A stretch of DNA of 8,546 nt from CAYNWK01 sp964400875 (GCA_964400875.1 CAYNWK010000185.1:1-8546), one strand, 5' to 3'. Shown: positions 1 through 6,217, counted from the stretch's first letter. Program-made: numbers and translations. The notes: generated from the sequence alone by a model not told the origin.

Positions 1-1
1 G

Positions 2-781
2 GAAGAGATCCTCAGCCGGCTGCGCGAGATCCCCCATATCGAGATCATCCGCATCGGCTCGCGCGTGCCGGTGTTCCTGCCCATGCGCATCACCGACGAG
101 CTCACCGATATGCTGCAGAAGTATCATCCCCTGTGGATCAACATCCACGTCAACCACTCTAACGAGATCTCGGCGGAGCTGGAACAGGCCTGCGACCGCA
201 TGACCCGGGCCGGCATCCCGCTGGGCAACCAGTCGGTGCTCCTCGCCGGGGTCAACGACAACGTCCACATCCAGCGGCAGCTGGTTCACGACCTGGTGCG
301 GATTCGCGTCCGGCCATACTATCTCTACCAGTGCGATCTGGTCGCTGGGGCGGGCCACTTCCGCACCCCGGTCGCCAAGGGCATCGAGATCATGGAGGGG
401 CTGCGCGGCCATACCTCCGGCTACGCGGTGCCAAATTACGTGATCGACGCGCCCGGCGGCGGGGGCAAGATCCCGGTCACCCCCAATTACCTGATCAGCA
501 TGTCCGATCACAAGGTCGTGCTGCGCAACTTCGAGGGTTATATCACCACCTACGAAGAGCCCACCGACTACAAGCCCGAAGACGCCGCCCAGCCCAAGTT
601 CAAGCGTCCCGAACCGGGTCAGGCGGGCATCACCGGCTTGCTGGAGGGCGAGAAGATGTTCATCAAGCCGGAAGGCTTCGACGAACTGCACGATCGCGGC
701 GGTCTGCAGCACCGCTTGAAAGATGCGAAGAAGTGGATCCCCCTTGGCATCGGTTCCGGGGAGGAGGAAGAAGGCGAATGA
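2..781 (+). CDS. kamA: L-lysine 2,3-aminomutase, C-terminal part (5' end outside window)
   Basis: This is the 3' portion of a radical-SAM, PLP-dependent aminomutase that converts L-lysine to L-beta-lysine. The reading frame is open from base 2, and the first visible residues (IEIIRIGSRVPVFLP) lie well inside the family's barrel. The CxxxCxxC iron-sulfur motif therefore lies upstream of the window. A GTG at 65 is internal, not the start. Counting from the first codon, the PLP-lysine motif PGGGGK is at about 151-156 (K156). Two aspartates, D112 (YQCDL) and D149 (VIDAPGG), align with the pair that holds the substrate's side-chain amine in the Clostridium enzyme. Glutamate 2,3-aminomutases replace both of these, so lysine is the likely substrate. 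The C-terminus ends in an acidic run (GEEEEGE). No ablB-like acetyltransferase is visible downstream, so whether the product feeds osmolyte synthesis or lysine degradation is open. Confidence 0.93.
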   Translation, partial: EEILSRLREIPHIEIIRIGSRVPVFLPMRITDELTDMLQKYHPLWINIHVNHSNEISAELEQACDRMTRAGIPLGNQSVLLAGVNDNVHIQRQLVHDLVRIRVRPYYLYQCDLVAGAGHFRTPVAKGIEIMEGLRGHTSGYAVPNYVIDAPGGGGKIPVTPNYLISMSDHKVVLRNFEGYITTYEEPTDYKPEDAAQPKFKRPEPGQAGITGLLEGEKMFIKPEGFDELHDRGGLQHRLKDAKKWIPLGIGSGEEEEGE

Positions 782-816
782 AATTTTGGGCGGACCGTCC
801 GGTCCGCCCAAAATTT
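781..816 (+). terminator. Perfect 16-bp stem hairpin after kamA
   Basis: Bases 781-796 (AAATTTTGGGCGGACC) are the exact reverse complement of 801-816, with a four-base GTCC loop. The stem has a GC-rich core flanked by A/T pairs, so in RNA the 3' side ends in AAAAUUU before CUAAGG. The U-tract is short, but the stem is strong and sits directly on the kamA stop codon, whose last base is the first base of the stem. Because the palindrome is symmetric it could also stop transcription from the other side, although no minus-strand gene is present here. The most likely role is factor-independent termination, separating kamA from the pdx operon. Confidence 0.75.
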
Positions 817-868
817 CTAAGGGCTCGTTAACGATGTATTAGAAACATTTATGGACAATCCCGCTCGA

Positions 869-897
869 TTGTCAGCCCTCAGGCTGCGTGGTAGAAT
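869..897 (+). promoter_or_regulatory. Sigma70-type promoter for pdxS operon
   Basis: A -35 element TTGTCA (869-874) and a -10 element TAGAAT (892-897) are separated by 17 bases, and each matches the consensus at five of six positions. Transcription would start near 904, giving a leader of about 38 nt before the pdxS ATG. The position downstream of the kamA hairpin fits a new transcription unit. The inverted repeat ACAATC (855-860) / GATTGT (867-872) overlaps the -35 and could be an operator. No riboswitch-sized leader exists. Confidence 0.65.
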
Positions 898-923
898 GCT
901 ATTCAGGTGGAATTTCGCCTATT

Positions 924-930
924 AGGAGGT
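924..930 (+). promoter_or_regulatory. Strong ribosome binding site fixing the pdxS start
   Basis: AGGAGGT matches the anti-Shine-Dalgarno sequence and ends 11 bases before the ATG at 942. The open frame extends upstream to a GTG at 888, but that codon lies before the predicted transcript start near 904. The ribosome site also falls inside that would-be extension. The ATG at 942 is therefore the start. Confidence 0.75.
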
Positions 931-941
931 CGTTTAAGCTC

Positions 942-1829
942 ATGGAACAACAAATTGCCACTTTCGCGGTGAAAAAGGGATTGGCCCAAATGTTAAAGGG
1001 CGGCGTTATCATGGATGTAGTCACTCCAGAACACGCCCGCATCGCTGAAGACGCCGGCGCGGTCGCCGTGATGGCCCTGGAGCGCGTCCCGGCGGATATT
1101 CGCGCCCACGGCGGGGTTGCCCGAATGAGCGATCCCGACCTGATCCTGAAGATCATGGATACGGTCTCTATCCCGGTGATGGCCAAGGTACGCATCGGTC
1201 ATTTTGTCGAAGCCCAGATCCTGGAGGCTATCGGCGTCGATTACATCGACGAGTCGGAGGTGCTCACCCCGGCGGATGAAAACCACCACATCAACAAGCA
1301 TGACTTCAAGATCCCCTTCGTCTGCGGCTGCCGCAACCTGGGCGAGGCGCTGCGCCGGATCGGAGAAGGCGCCGCCATGATTCGCACCAAGGGCGAAGCC
1401 GGCACCGGGGACGTGGTCGAAGCGGTGCGGCACGCGCGCTCGGTCTTGGGTGAGATCCGCCGCCTGCAGAATATGCCCGAAGAAGAGCTGATGTCCTACG
1501 CCAAGGAAATTGGCGCCCCTTACGAGTTGGTGGTGGAGACCCGCAGCCTGGGTCGATTGCCGGTGGTCAACTTTGCCGCCGGCGGACTGGCGACGCCAGC
1601 GGACGCGGCCATGATGATGCAACTGGGCGTGGACGGTGTCTTCGTCGGCTCTGGCATCTTCAAGTCCGGGGACCCGGCCCGGCGCGCCGCCGCCATCGTC
1701 AAGGCTACCACCCATTACCAGGATGCCTATATCCTGGCTGAAGTGAGCCGCAACCTGGGCGAACCTATGGTTGGGCGGCAGGTCACCGATATCCCCACCA
1801 CCGAGCTGATTGCTGGACGCGGTTGGTAG
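942..1829 (+). CDS. pdxS: Pyridoxal 5'-phosphate synthase lyase subunit PdxS
   Basis: PdxS makes pyridoxal 5'-phosphate from ribose 5-phosphate, glyceraldehyde 3-phosphate and ammonia, in a cytoplasmic dodecamer loaded with PdxT. The 295-residue length fits the family (about 290-295). Visible family landmarks are D25 in GGVIMDVV, the Schiff-base lysine K82 in PVMAKVRIGH, and the second catalytic lysine K150 in IRTKGEAGTG. The phosphate-binding glycines are in FAAGGLATPADAA (about 211-223) and GVFVGSGIFKS (about 232-242). The C-terminus is intact, ending AGRGW. It is the first gene of the operon, with its own promoter and a strong Shine-Dalgarno, and pdxT follows after 24 bases. No frameshift or missing catalytic residue is seen. 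Identity is essentially certain. Confidence 0.98.
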   Translation: MEQQIATFAVKKGLAQMLKGGVIMDVVTPEHARIAEDAGAVAVMALERVPADIRAHGGVARMSDPDLILKIMDTVSIPVMAKVRIGHFVEAQILEAIGVDYIDESEVLTPADENHHINKHDFKIPFVCGCRNLGEALRRIGEGAAMIRTKGEAGTGDVVEAVRHARSVLGEIRRLQNMPEEELMSYAKEIGAPYELVVETRSLGRLPVVNFAAGGLATPADAAMMMQLGVDGVFVGSGIFKSGDPARRAAAIVKATTHYQDAYILAEVSRNLGEPMVGRQVTDIPTTELIAGRGW

Positions 1830-1853
1830 GCGCGCACGCAGGTTTGACCCTTG

Positions 1854-2453
1854 ATGAAGATCGGTGTGCTGGCGCTCCAGGGTGATTTCAGCGAGCACGC
1901 CGCAATGTTGAAAAACCTGGACGTCGAAGTCGTTGAAGTGCGCCTGCCGGAGCACCTGGACGGTCTGGACGGCCTGATCATCCCGGGCGGTGAATCTACC
2001 ACCATGGGCAAACTGGCCGGTGATTACGGCCTGCTTGAGCCGCTGCGCCGTTTTGGACGAGATGAGCCGGTTTGGGGCACCTGCGCCGGGGCGATCCTGC
2101 TGTCCAAAGATGCCCGGCGCGCCCAGCCGCTGCTAGGTTTAATGGACATCACCGTAGAGCGCAATGCCTTTGGACGGCAAGTCGACAGCTTTGAGGTTGA
2201 CCTGGACGTACCTGCCCTGGAATCCCTGGGGGATGGACAAAGCCCCTATCACGCAGTTTTCATTCGAGCTCCGTTGATTGAAAAAGTTGAAGGCCAGGCC
2301 CGCGTGCTGGCACGGCTGCCCGATGGGCGCATCGTGGCGGCCCAGCAAGGTCATCTGCTGGCGACGGCTTTTCACCCGGAATTGACGGGGGACGATCGTT
2401 TTCACCGGTATTTCTTGACGCTGGCGACTGCTAAATCCCCGGAGATGCATTGA
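1854..2453 (+). CDS. pdxT: Pyridoxal 5'-phosphate synthase glutaminase subunit PdxT
   Basis: PdxT is a class I glutamine amidotransferase that hydrolyses glutamine and channels ammonia to PdxS. At 199 residues it has the usual length. It begins MKIGVLALQGDFSEH, the family's standard N-terminus. GGES is at 45-48 (oxyanion region), the nucleophile C77 is in GTCAGAILL, and H174 and E176 in AFHPEL complete the triad. A TTG at 1851 directly before the ATG would add one residue, but the ATG gives the canonical start. The Shine-Dalgarno is weak (an AGG around 1840), so translation may depend partly on ribosomes leaving pdxS. The stop codon overlaps the TTG start of the next gene. All catalytic residues are present, so a working enzyme is expected. 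Confidence 0.97.
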   Translation: MKIGVLALQGDFSEHAAMLKNLDVEVVEVRLPEHLDGLDGLIIPGGESTTMGKLAGDYGLLEPLRRFGRDEPVWGTCAGAILLSKDARRAQPLLGLMDITVERNAFGRQVDSFEVDLDVPALESLGDGQSPYHAVFIRAPLIEKVEGQARVLARLPDGRIVAAQQGHLLATAFHPELTGDDRFHRYFLTLATAKSPEMH

Positions 2454-3400
2454 CGAGAATACGTTCGTTTGATTGGCGGGATCTGCCGGCGCTCTTCCGC
2501 TACCGGCATAATGGTATCTTTTTCGATACCGCCATGGTGCTGACGCGCGGACCCTTGCAGGTCCCTGCGGGGGCGTTGCTCTCCTACTTCGCGCCAGCTA
2601 CCGGCATCTATACGTATCTGTGCCCGGATGGTAAGAGCAAATCCTCGGACCCGCTTCTCGTCCAGGTCAAGCATGGCTATGGCTCCTCGTTGGCGCACCT
2701 TTCATTTGTTGCACCGGAGCAGGCGGTCGAATCGCCGGACTTGCCCGCCGTTTTGGAATTCATTTTCACCCAGATCGGTGAGCGCGGCGCCATGCACATG
2801 ATCGCCGAGGTGGACGAGCGTTCTGCTGCTTTTGAAGCCCTGCGCCAGGCCAGCTTCGCTATCTACGCCCGCCAGCGCATCTGGCAGTTGACCGGCGTTC
2901 CTACCGGGGGATCCCGGCCCGCTTACTGGCGCGCCTGCCGCAGCAGGGATCTGATCCCCGTGCGCTCGCTATACCATAATCTGGTGCCTGCCCTGGTGCA
3001 GCAAATCGAGCCGCAGCCCGACAATAACCCGCGCGGCCTGGTACATCGCCAGGGGGATGATCTGCTGGCTTACGTGGAAGTCAATTATGGACGCAAGGGA
3101 ATCTGGGTTCAGCCTTTTATCCATCCTGACGCTGAAGAGGTCGCCGACCGGCTGGTGGATCTGTTGGTCACCCTGCCGAACAGGCGCAACCGCCCGGTTT
3201 ACCTGTGCGTGCGCTCCTACCAGGCCTGGCTGGATACCGCGCTCGAAGAAATCGGTGGGGAATCCAGCCCCGTGCAAGCCGTGATGGTGAAACACTTGGC
3301 GATCTCTAAGAAGGTCGCCCAGAGATTCGCTATGCGAGCCCTGGAAGCCGGGCATCCTGAGATTACTGCGCCTTTAGCCCGCACAGAAAGTAATAAATGA
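2450..3400 (+). CDS. Unassigned protein, probably two GNAT-like domains in tandem
   Basis: The function is not recognised. The 316-residue protein has no signal peptide or membrane segment and is probably cytoplasmic. Two halves look alike at low level. Residues ~80-147 (AHLSFVAPE, then a helix and SFAIYARQRIWQL) and residues ~158-290 (RDLIPVRSLYHNLVPALVQQ, then YVEVNYGRKGIWVQPFIHP followed by an amphipathic helix) resemble the strand-helix pattern of GNAT acetyltransferases. A clear acetyl-CoA pyrophosphate loop (Q/RxxGxG/A) is not obvious in either half, so acyl transfer is unproven and one half may be degenerate. The start is TTG at 2450, overlapping the pdxT stop as TTGA, with GGAG at 2441-2444 as ribosome site. 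This implies translational coupling to pdxT. The gene is certain; the domain call is tentative. Confidence 0.85.
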   Translation: MTRIRSFDWRDLPALFRYRHNGIFFDTAMVLTRGPLQVPAGALLSYFAPATGIYTYLCPDGKSKSSDPLLVQVKHGYGSSLAHLSFVAPEQAVESPDLPAVLEFIFTQIGERGAMHMIAEVDERSAAFEALRQASFAIYARQRIWQLTGVPTGGSRPAYWRACRSRDLIPVRSLYHNLVPALVQQIEPQPDNNPRGLVHRQGDDLLAYVEVNYGRKGIWVQPFIHPDAEEVADRLVDLLVTLPNRRNRPVYLCVRSYQAWLDTALEEIGGESSPVQAVMVKHLAISKKVAQRFAMRALEAGHPEITAPLARTESNK

Positions 3401-3477
3401 AGCTCATCCGTACTTGCGCAGTTCTCCGCATCACGGAGAATACCTGTCTGCGCAGCGATGTCAAACTGGAACTATGA
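3397..3477 (+). CDS. Possible 26-residue coupled small ORF (leader peptide)
   Basis: A 26-codon frame starts at ATG 3397 and encodes MKLIRTCAVLRITENT followed by CLRSDVKLEL. Its ATG overlaps the stop of the preceding GNAT-like gene as ATGA (3397-3400), and its own TGA overlaps the ATG of the ATPase gene as ATGA (3474-3477). It fills the whole gap between the two genes and runs through a strong hairpin. The ribosome site is poor (AGAAAG around 3385-3390), so it would rely on re-initiation. The peptide resembles nothing I know. It may serve only to carry ribosomes across the hairpin to the ATPase start, which itself has only a weak GGA. A chance open frame in a 73-base gap is a real alternative. 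Confidence 0.35.
   Translation: MKLIRTCAVLRITENTCLRSDVKLEL
3415..3454 (+). promoter_or_regulatory. Two-part RNA hairpin just before the ATPase start
   Basis: An outer stem TGCGCAG (3415-3421) with CTGCGCA (3448-3454) directly abuts an inner stem TTCTCCG (3422-3428) with CGGAGAA (3434-3440). The inner loop is CATCA, and a 7-nt bulge (3441-3447) lies on the 3' side. All 14 pairs are Watson-Crick. No U-tract follows, so it is not a classical terminator. It ends 19 bases before the ATPase ATG, where it could slow ribosomes, mark a processing site or stabilise the downstream mRNA. The mechanism is unknown. Confidence 0.55.
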
Positions 3478-5087
3478 CACAAAAACGTATTACCGATGAT
3501 TTACAAGCTTTAATGAGCGTATTACCCCCGATTGTCGCTCAGGCGGTTGAAAAAGCCGATGACAGTGACAATCTCTTGGAGGTGATCCTGGATTTAGGGC
3601 GAGTGCCCACCGCGCGCTTTGTCGATCGCGAGTTGGTCTTGCACAACGTCGAGACCAGCCACGCGGATATCGATTACGTGGTTGACCGGGTTGGGGATTT
3701 CGACGCGGATAACCGCGCCGGTCTCGAACGCACCCTGCACCGCATCTCTGCCATTCGCAACCGGCGCGGCGATGTGGTTGGGCTGACCTGCCGGGTTGGC
3801 CGCGCGGTGTACGGCACGACCGACCTGATCCAGGACCTGATCGAGAGCGGTAAGAGCTTGCTGCTGCTGGGCCGTCCTGGCGTTGGCAAGACGACCATGC
3901 TACGCGAGGCCGCCCGCATCCTGGCAGAGTCCAAGCGCGTAGTGATCGTGGACACCTCCAACGAGATCGGCGGCGACGGGGATGTGCCGCACCCCGCCGT
4001 GGGGCGTGCCCGCCGCATGCAAGTTGCCACCCCTTCCCTGCAGCACGAAGTGATGATCGAAGCCGTCGAAAACCATAACCCCGAGGTGATCGTCATCGAC
4101 GAGATCGGCCGGGAACTGGAGGCGGTTGCAGCCCGCACCATCGCCGAGCGCGGCGTGCAGTTGATCGGCACCGCACACGGCAACTCGCTCGAGAATCTGC
4201 TGCTCAACCCCACACTTTCCGACCTGGTGGGCGGGATCGAATCCGTCACCCTCTCGGACGAAGAAGCCCGCCGCCGCGGCACCCAGAAGACCGTGTTGGA
4301 GCGCCGTTCGGCGCCTACCTTCGACGTGCTGATCGAGATCCAGACCCGCGACCGGCTGGCGGTGCATCTGGATGTGAGCGAGGCGGTCGACTCGCTGCTG
4401 CGCGGCTATCCTCTGCCGCCCGAGATCCGTTCGCGGAACGAGGGAGGCGAGATCGTCACCGAGAAGATTGCTGCGCCCGTCCCCCCCAGGCGAGGCGGCA
4501 ACCAGTCCCAGGGCTTCCGCCGGCAAGGCAACGGCGGCGAGGCTCTCCGGTCGGAAACGGTATCCTCTGCGCTGCCGGTCTCTGCACCGGTGGAGCCGGT
4601 CATGGGCGCCAATTTAAACGCCAAGGCGGTACGCATCTACCCGTACGGGGTCGCCCGCAACCGCCTCAACCAGGCGATCAAGCGCATGAGCGTCCCGGCC
4701 CTGGTTGAAAAGCAGCTCGGCGAGGCGGATGTCATGGTCACGCTGCGCTCGTATTACCGCAAGCGGCAGCGGGCAATCATCGATGCCGAGAACCGCGGTA
4801 TGCCGATTTACGTGCTGCGTTCCAACACCGTCAACCAGATGCAAAAGTTCCTGGGCGACTTGTTCAACCTCTCCAGGGAAGCCGAGAGCGGTTCGGCTGA
4901 AGAGCATGCCCTGCAGCAGACCCAGGGCGCCATCAACGCGGTTTTGAACGGCGAGCGCTGGGTGGAGCTGCCTCCGGCCTCTTCCTACATCCGCCGCTTG
5001 CAGCACCAGATGGCGCGCAAAGCTAACCTGACCTCGCACTCGTACGGCAAAGAACCGAACCGGCGGGTGCGCATCTTCCGGGAATAA
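3474..5087 (+). CDS. Ycf45/SpoIIIAA-like AAA ATPase with C-terminal R3H domain
   Basis: This 537-residue soluble protein is predicted to be an ATP-driven, single-stranded nucleic-acid-binding protein. Residues ~5-110 resemble the SpoIIIAA N-terminal region (LMSVLPPIVAQ...LEVILDLGRVP). The ATPase follows, with Walker A GRPGVGKTT at 133-141, Walker B VIVIDE at 205-210, and a sensor-like GTAHGN at 232-237. A low-complexity linker (~320-380) leads to a middle domain (~384-460, beginning VRIYPYGVARN) typical of Ycf45 proteins. The R3H motif is R507-x3-H511, followed by basic residues (RKANL, EPNRRVRIF). The start is ATG 3474. A TTG at 3414 keeps the frame open but would translate through the hairpin region and lacks family resemblance. 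The stop overlaps tmk by one base. The biological role is not established to my knowledge; plant and algal plastids keep a Ycf45 relative. Confidence 0.92.
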   Translation: MTQKRITDDLQALMSVLPPIVAQAVEKADDSDNLLEVILDLGRVPTARFVDRELVLHNVETSHADIDYVVDRVGDFDADNRAGLERTLHRISAIRNRRGDVVGLTCRVGRAVYGTTDLIQDLIESGKSLLLLGRPGVGKTTMLREAARILAESKRVVIVDTSNEIGGDGDVPHPAVGRARRMQVATPSLQHEVMIEAVENHNPEVIVIDEIGRELEAVAARTIAERGVQLIGTAHGNSLENLLLNPTLSDLVGGIESVTLSDEEARRRGTQKTVLERRSAPTFDVLIEIQTRDRLAVHLDVSEAVDSLLRGYPLPPEIRSRNEGGEIVTEKIAAPVPPRRGGNQSQGFRRQGNGGEALRSETVSSALPVSAPVEPVMGANLNAKAVRIYPYGVARNRLNQAIKRMSVPALVEKQLGEADVMVTLRSYYRKRQRAIIDAENRGMPIYVLRSNTVNQMQKFLGDLFNLSREAESGSAEEHALQQTQGAINAVLNGERWVELPPASSYIRRLQHQMARKANLTSHSYGKEPNRRVRIFRE

Positions 5088-5713
5088 TGTTCATTTCGTT
5101 TGAAGGGCCTGAAGGCTGCGGCAAAACTTCCCAAATCGCCGATCTGGCCGAGTATTTATGCACACAGGGATTCGACGTCCTGGCGACCCGCGAGCCCGGC
5201 GGGACGCCCATTGGCGACCAGATTCGCGCCATCTTACTCGATCTGGAGAACACCGCCATGCAAGAGCGCACCGAGATCTTGCTTTTTCAGGCCTCGCGCG
5301 CCCAGCTGGTGGAACAGGCGATCAAGCCGCAGCTGGCGCGCGGCGGTGTTGTGATCTGCGACCGCTACGCCGATTCGACCCTGGCTTACCAGGGCTACGG
5401 CTACCGGCAAGACTTGGAGGTCTTACGCCGCATCGTAACCTTCGCTACTGGCGGGCTGCAGCCGGATTTGACCTTGCTGCTGGACCTGGACGTGGAGGTC
5501 GGTCTGCGGCGCAGGGCCGGCGGCGGCGGCTGGAACCGTCTGGACGATTACGATCTGGCCTATTACCAGCGCGTGCGAAGCGGCTACCTGGAAATGGCGA
5601 CCGCCGAACCGGCGCGCTGGCAGGTGGTTGACGCCGAACAGCCGCCTGAAGCGGTTCAGACGGCTGTGCGCGCCATTGTGATGGAGCGTTTGCAGCGTAT
5701 AGAATCGAGTTGA
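5087..5713 (+). CDS. tmk: Thymidylate kinase
   Basis: This enzyme phosphorylates dTMP to dTDP with ATP, an essential step in DNA precursor supply. At 208 residues it is of normal size. The P-loop is GPEGCGKT (7-14), the REPGGTP motif at 35-41 and the DRY motif at 92-94 (CDRYADSTLAYQGYG) form the dTMP site, and an arginine-rich lid RRRAGGGG (~141-148) lies before NRLDDY. The P-loop has no arginine and the lid has several, which is the pattern of bacterial (type II) enzymes. The start ATG shares one base with the stop of the ATPase gene (TAATG), with GGGAA just upstream, so the two are translated together. It is the last gene of the pdxS operon. Only 23 bases separate it from the convergent fmdB-like gene, and no clear hairpin terminator lies between them. 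Confidence 0.97.
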   Translation: MFISFEGPEGCGKTSQIADLAEYLCTQGFDVLATREPGGTPIGDQIRAILLDLENTAMQERTEILLFQASRAQLVEQAIKPQLARGGVVICDRYADSTLAYQGYGYRQDLEVLRRIVTFATGGLQPDLTLLLDLDVEVGLRRRAGGGGWNRLDDYDLAYYQRVRSGYLEMATAEPARWQVVDAEQPPEAVQTAVRAIVMERLQRIESS

Positions 5714-5736
5714 TCGTTTAGGGAGCGGCGCGGTCC

Positions 5737-6141
5737 TTAGAAGTCGAAATCGTCCCCGCCGCCCATGCCGCCCATCCCGCCGGGGCCGCCCATATCGGGC
5801 AGGGACTCCTCGATTTCCTCAGGAGATTGCCCGGATTCCAGGCGGTCGACGACCTCGTCGAACTCGGGGCCCAGCTCCTCGCCCATCTCGCTGCTCATCT
5901 GGCGCATCATGCGCGCCATGGCTTTTGGATCGTCTTCAAGTCCGGCCAGGTTCGCCGGATCGGCCAGGTTTTCCAGGCGGCTTTCCTCGGAATGGGCGAT
6001 GCGCACCCGCCCGATCCGGCGCTGAACCAGCTCGCTCTCGCAGTGCGGGCAGCGAACGACCTCTTCGCCGTATTCTTGATAGGAAAGGTAAATTTCGAAG
6101 CGGCGTTTGCAATTCAAACAACGGTAATCATAGTTGGGCAT
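5737..6141 (-). CDS. FmdB-family zinc-ribbon protein with Gly/Met-rich acidic tail
   Basis: The N-terminal ~40 residues form the FmdB/CxxC_CXXC_SSSS-type ribbon: MPNYDYRC with C8, C11, C31 and C34, expected to bind one zinc. The rest is a charged helix (about 65-110, DPKAMARMMRQM...EELGPEFDEVVDRLESG), then a tail DMGGPGGMGGMGGGDDFDF. The 134-residue length exceeds the common 70-110 because of this tail. FmdB was named as a putative regulator of formamidase genes in Methylophilus, but most relatives have no known job and often serve as small housekeeping proteins. A Shine-Dalgarno AGAGGT on the minus strand (complement of 6149-6154) lies seven bases before the ATG. The gene is convergent with tmk and divergent from gmk, and has a good promoter of its own. 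Confidence 0.93.
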   Translation of the reverse strand: MPNYDYRCLNCKRRFEIYLSYQEYGEEVVRCPHCESELVQRRIGRVRIAHSEESRLENLADPANLAGLEDDPKAMARMMRQMSSEMGEELGPEFDEVVDRLESGQSPEEIEESLPDMGGPGGMGGMGGGDDFDF

Positions 6142-6158
6142 AAATCAGACCTCTCTGT

Positions 6159-6179
6159 AAAACGTTTTCATTGGAAAAC
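6159..6179. other. Overlapping palindromes in fmdB leader, possible operator
   Basis: AAAACGTTTT (6159-6168) is a perfect 10-bp palindrome. It overlaps a second inverted repeat, GTTTTC (6164-6169) with GAAAAC (6174-6179) around an ATTG centre. Both lie between the fmdB transcription start and its ribosome site, and upstream of gmk. This is the expected place for a repressor site shared by divergent genes, but no regulator gene is in the window and no known operator matches clearly. Confidence 0.3.
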
Positions 6180-6188
6180 CGCAGTTAA

Positions 6189-6217
6189 ATTATAACCAAA
6201 GCGATTCATGATGTCAT
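6189..6217 (-). promoter_or_regulatory. Sigma70-type promoter for the fmdB-like gene
   Basis: Read on the minus strand, ATGACA (complement of 6212-6217) and a perfect TATAAT (complement of 6189-6194) are separated by 17 bases. Transcription would start near 6182, giving a 5' leader of about 40 nt. The -35 covers the first two bases of the gmk start codon, so RNA polymerase on this promoter would physically block gmk initiation. Confidence 0.6.
6191..6196 (+). promoter_or_regulatory. Candidate -10 element for gmk
   Basis: TATAAC matches the -10 consensus at five of six positions. No good -35 exists at 16-18 bases upstream; TTGGAA (6171-6176) is only 14 away. Transcription from here would start near 6203, leaving a leader of about 13 nt with no Shine-Dalgarno, so gmk may be translated nearly leaderless. 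The element overlaps the fmdB -10 by four bases. Confidence 0.3.

Noticed and set aside
331..831. Overlapping plus-strand frame inside kamA
   Set aside because: It is in another frame of a well-conserved gene, has an Arg/Gly/Pro-rich product typical of GC-rich shadows, and reads through the hairpin.
888..941. N-terminal extension of PdxS by 18 residues from a GTG
   Set aside because: The GTG precedes the predicted transcription start, the strong AGGAGGT lies within the extension, and PdxS proteins begin close to the MEQQ start.
782..941. Riboswitch or long structured leader before pdxS
   Set aside because: The predicted leader is only about 38 nt. The one strong structure is the hairpin on the kamA stop, upstream of the promoter.
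993..1955. Long open frame of 320 codons on the minus strand, antisense to pdxS
   Set aside because: It lies opposite a certain pdxS/pdxT region, its product is low in family resemblance, and high GC makes long antisense frames common.
3414..3473. N-terminal extension of the ATPase from a TTG at 3414
   Set aside because: The added 20 residues are encoded by the hairpin region, look unlike the family, and the TTG has no ribosome site.
5714..5736. Terminator between tmk and the fmdB-like gene
   Set aside because: The 23-base gap has only weak pairing and no U-tract on either strand, so I cannot support one; factor-dependent termination is possible.
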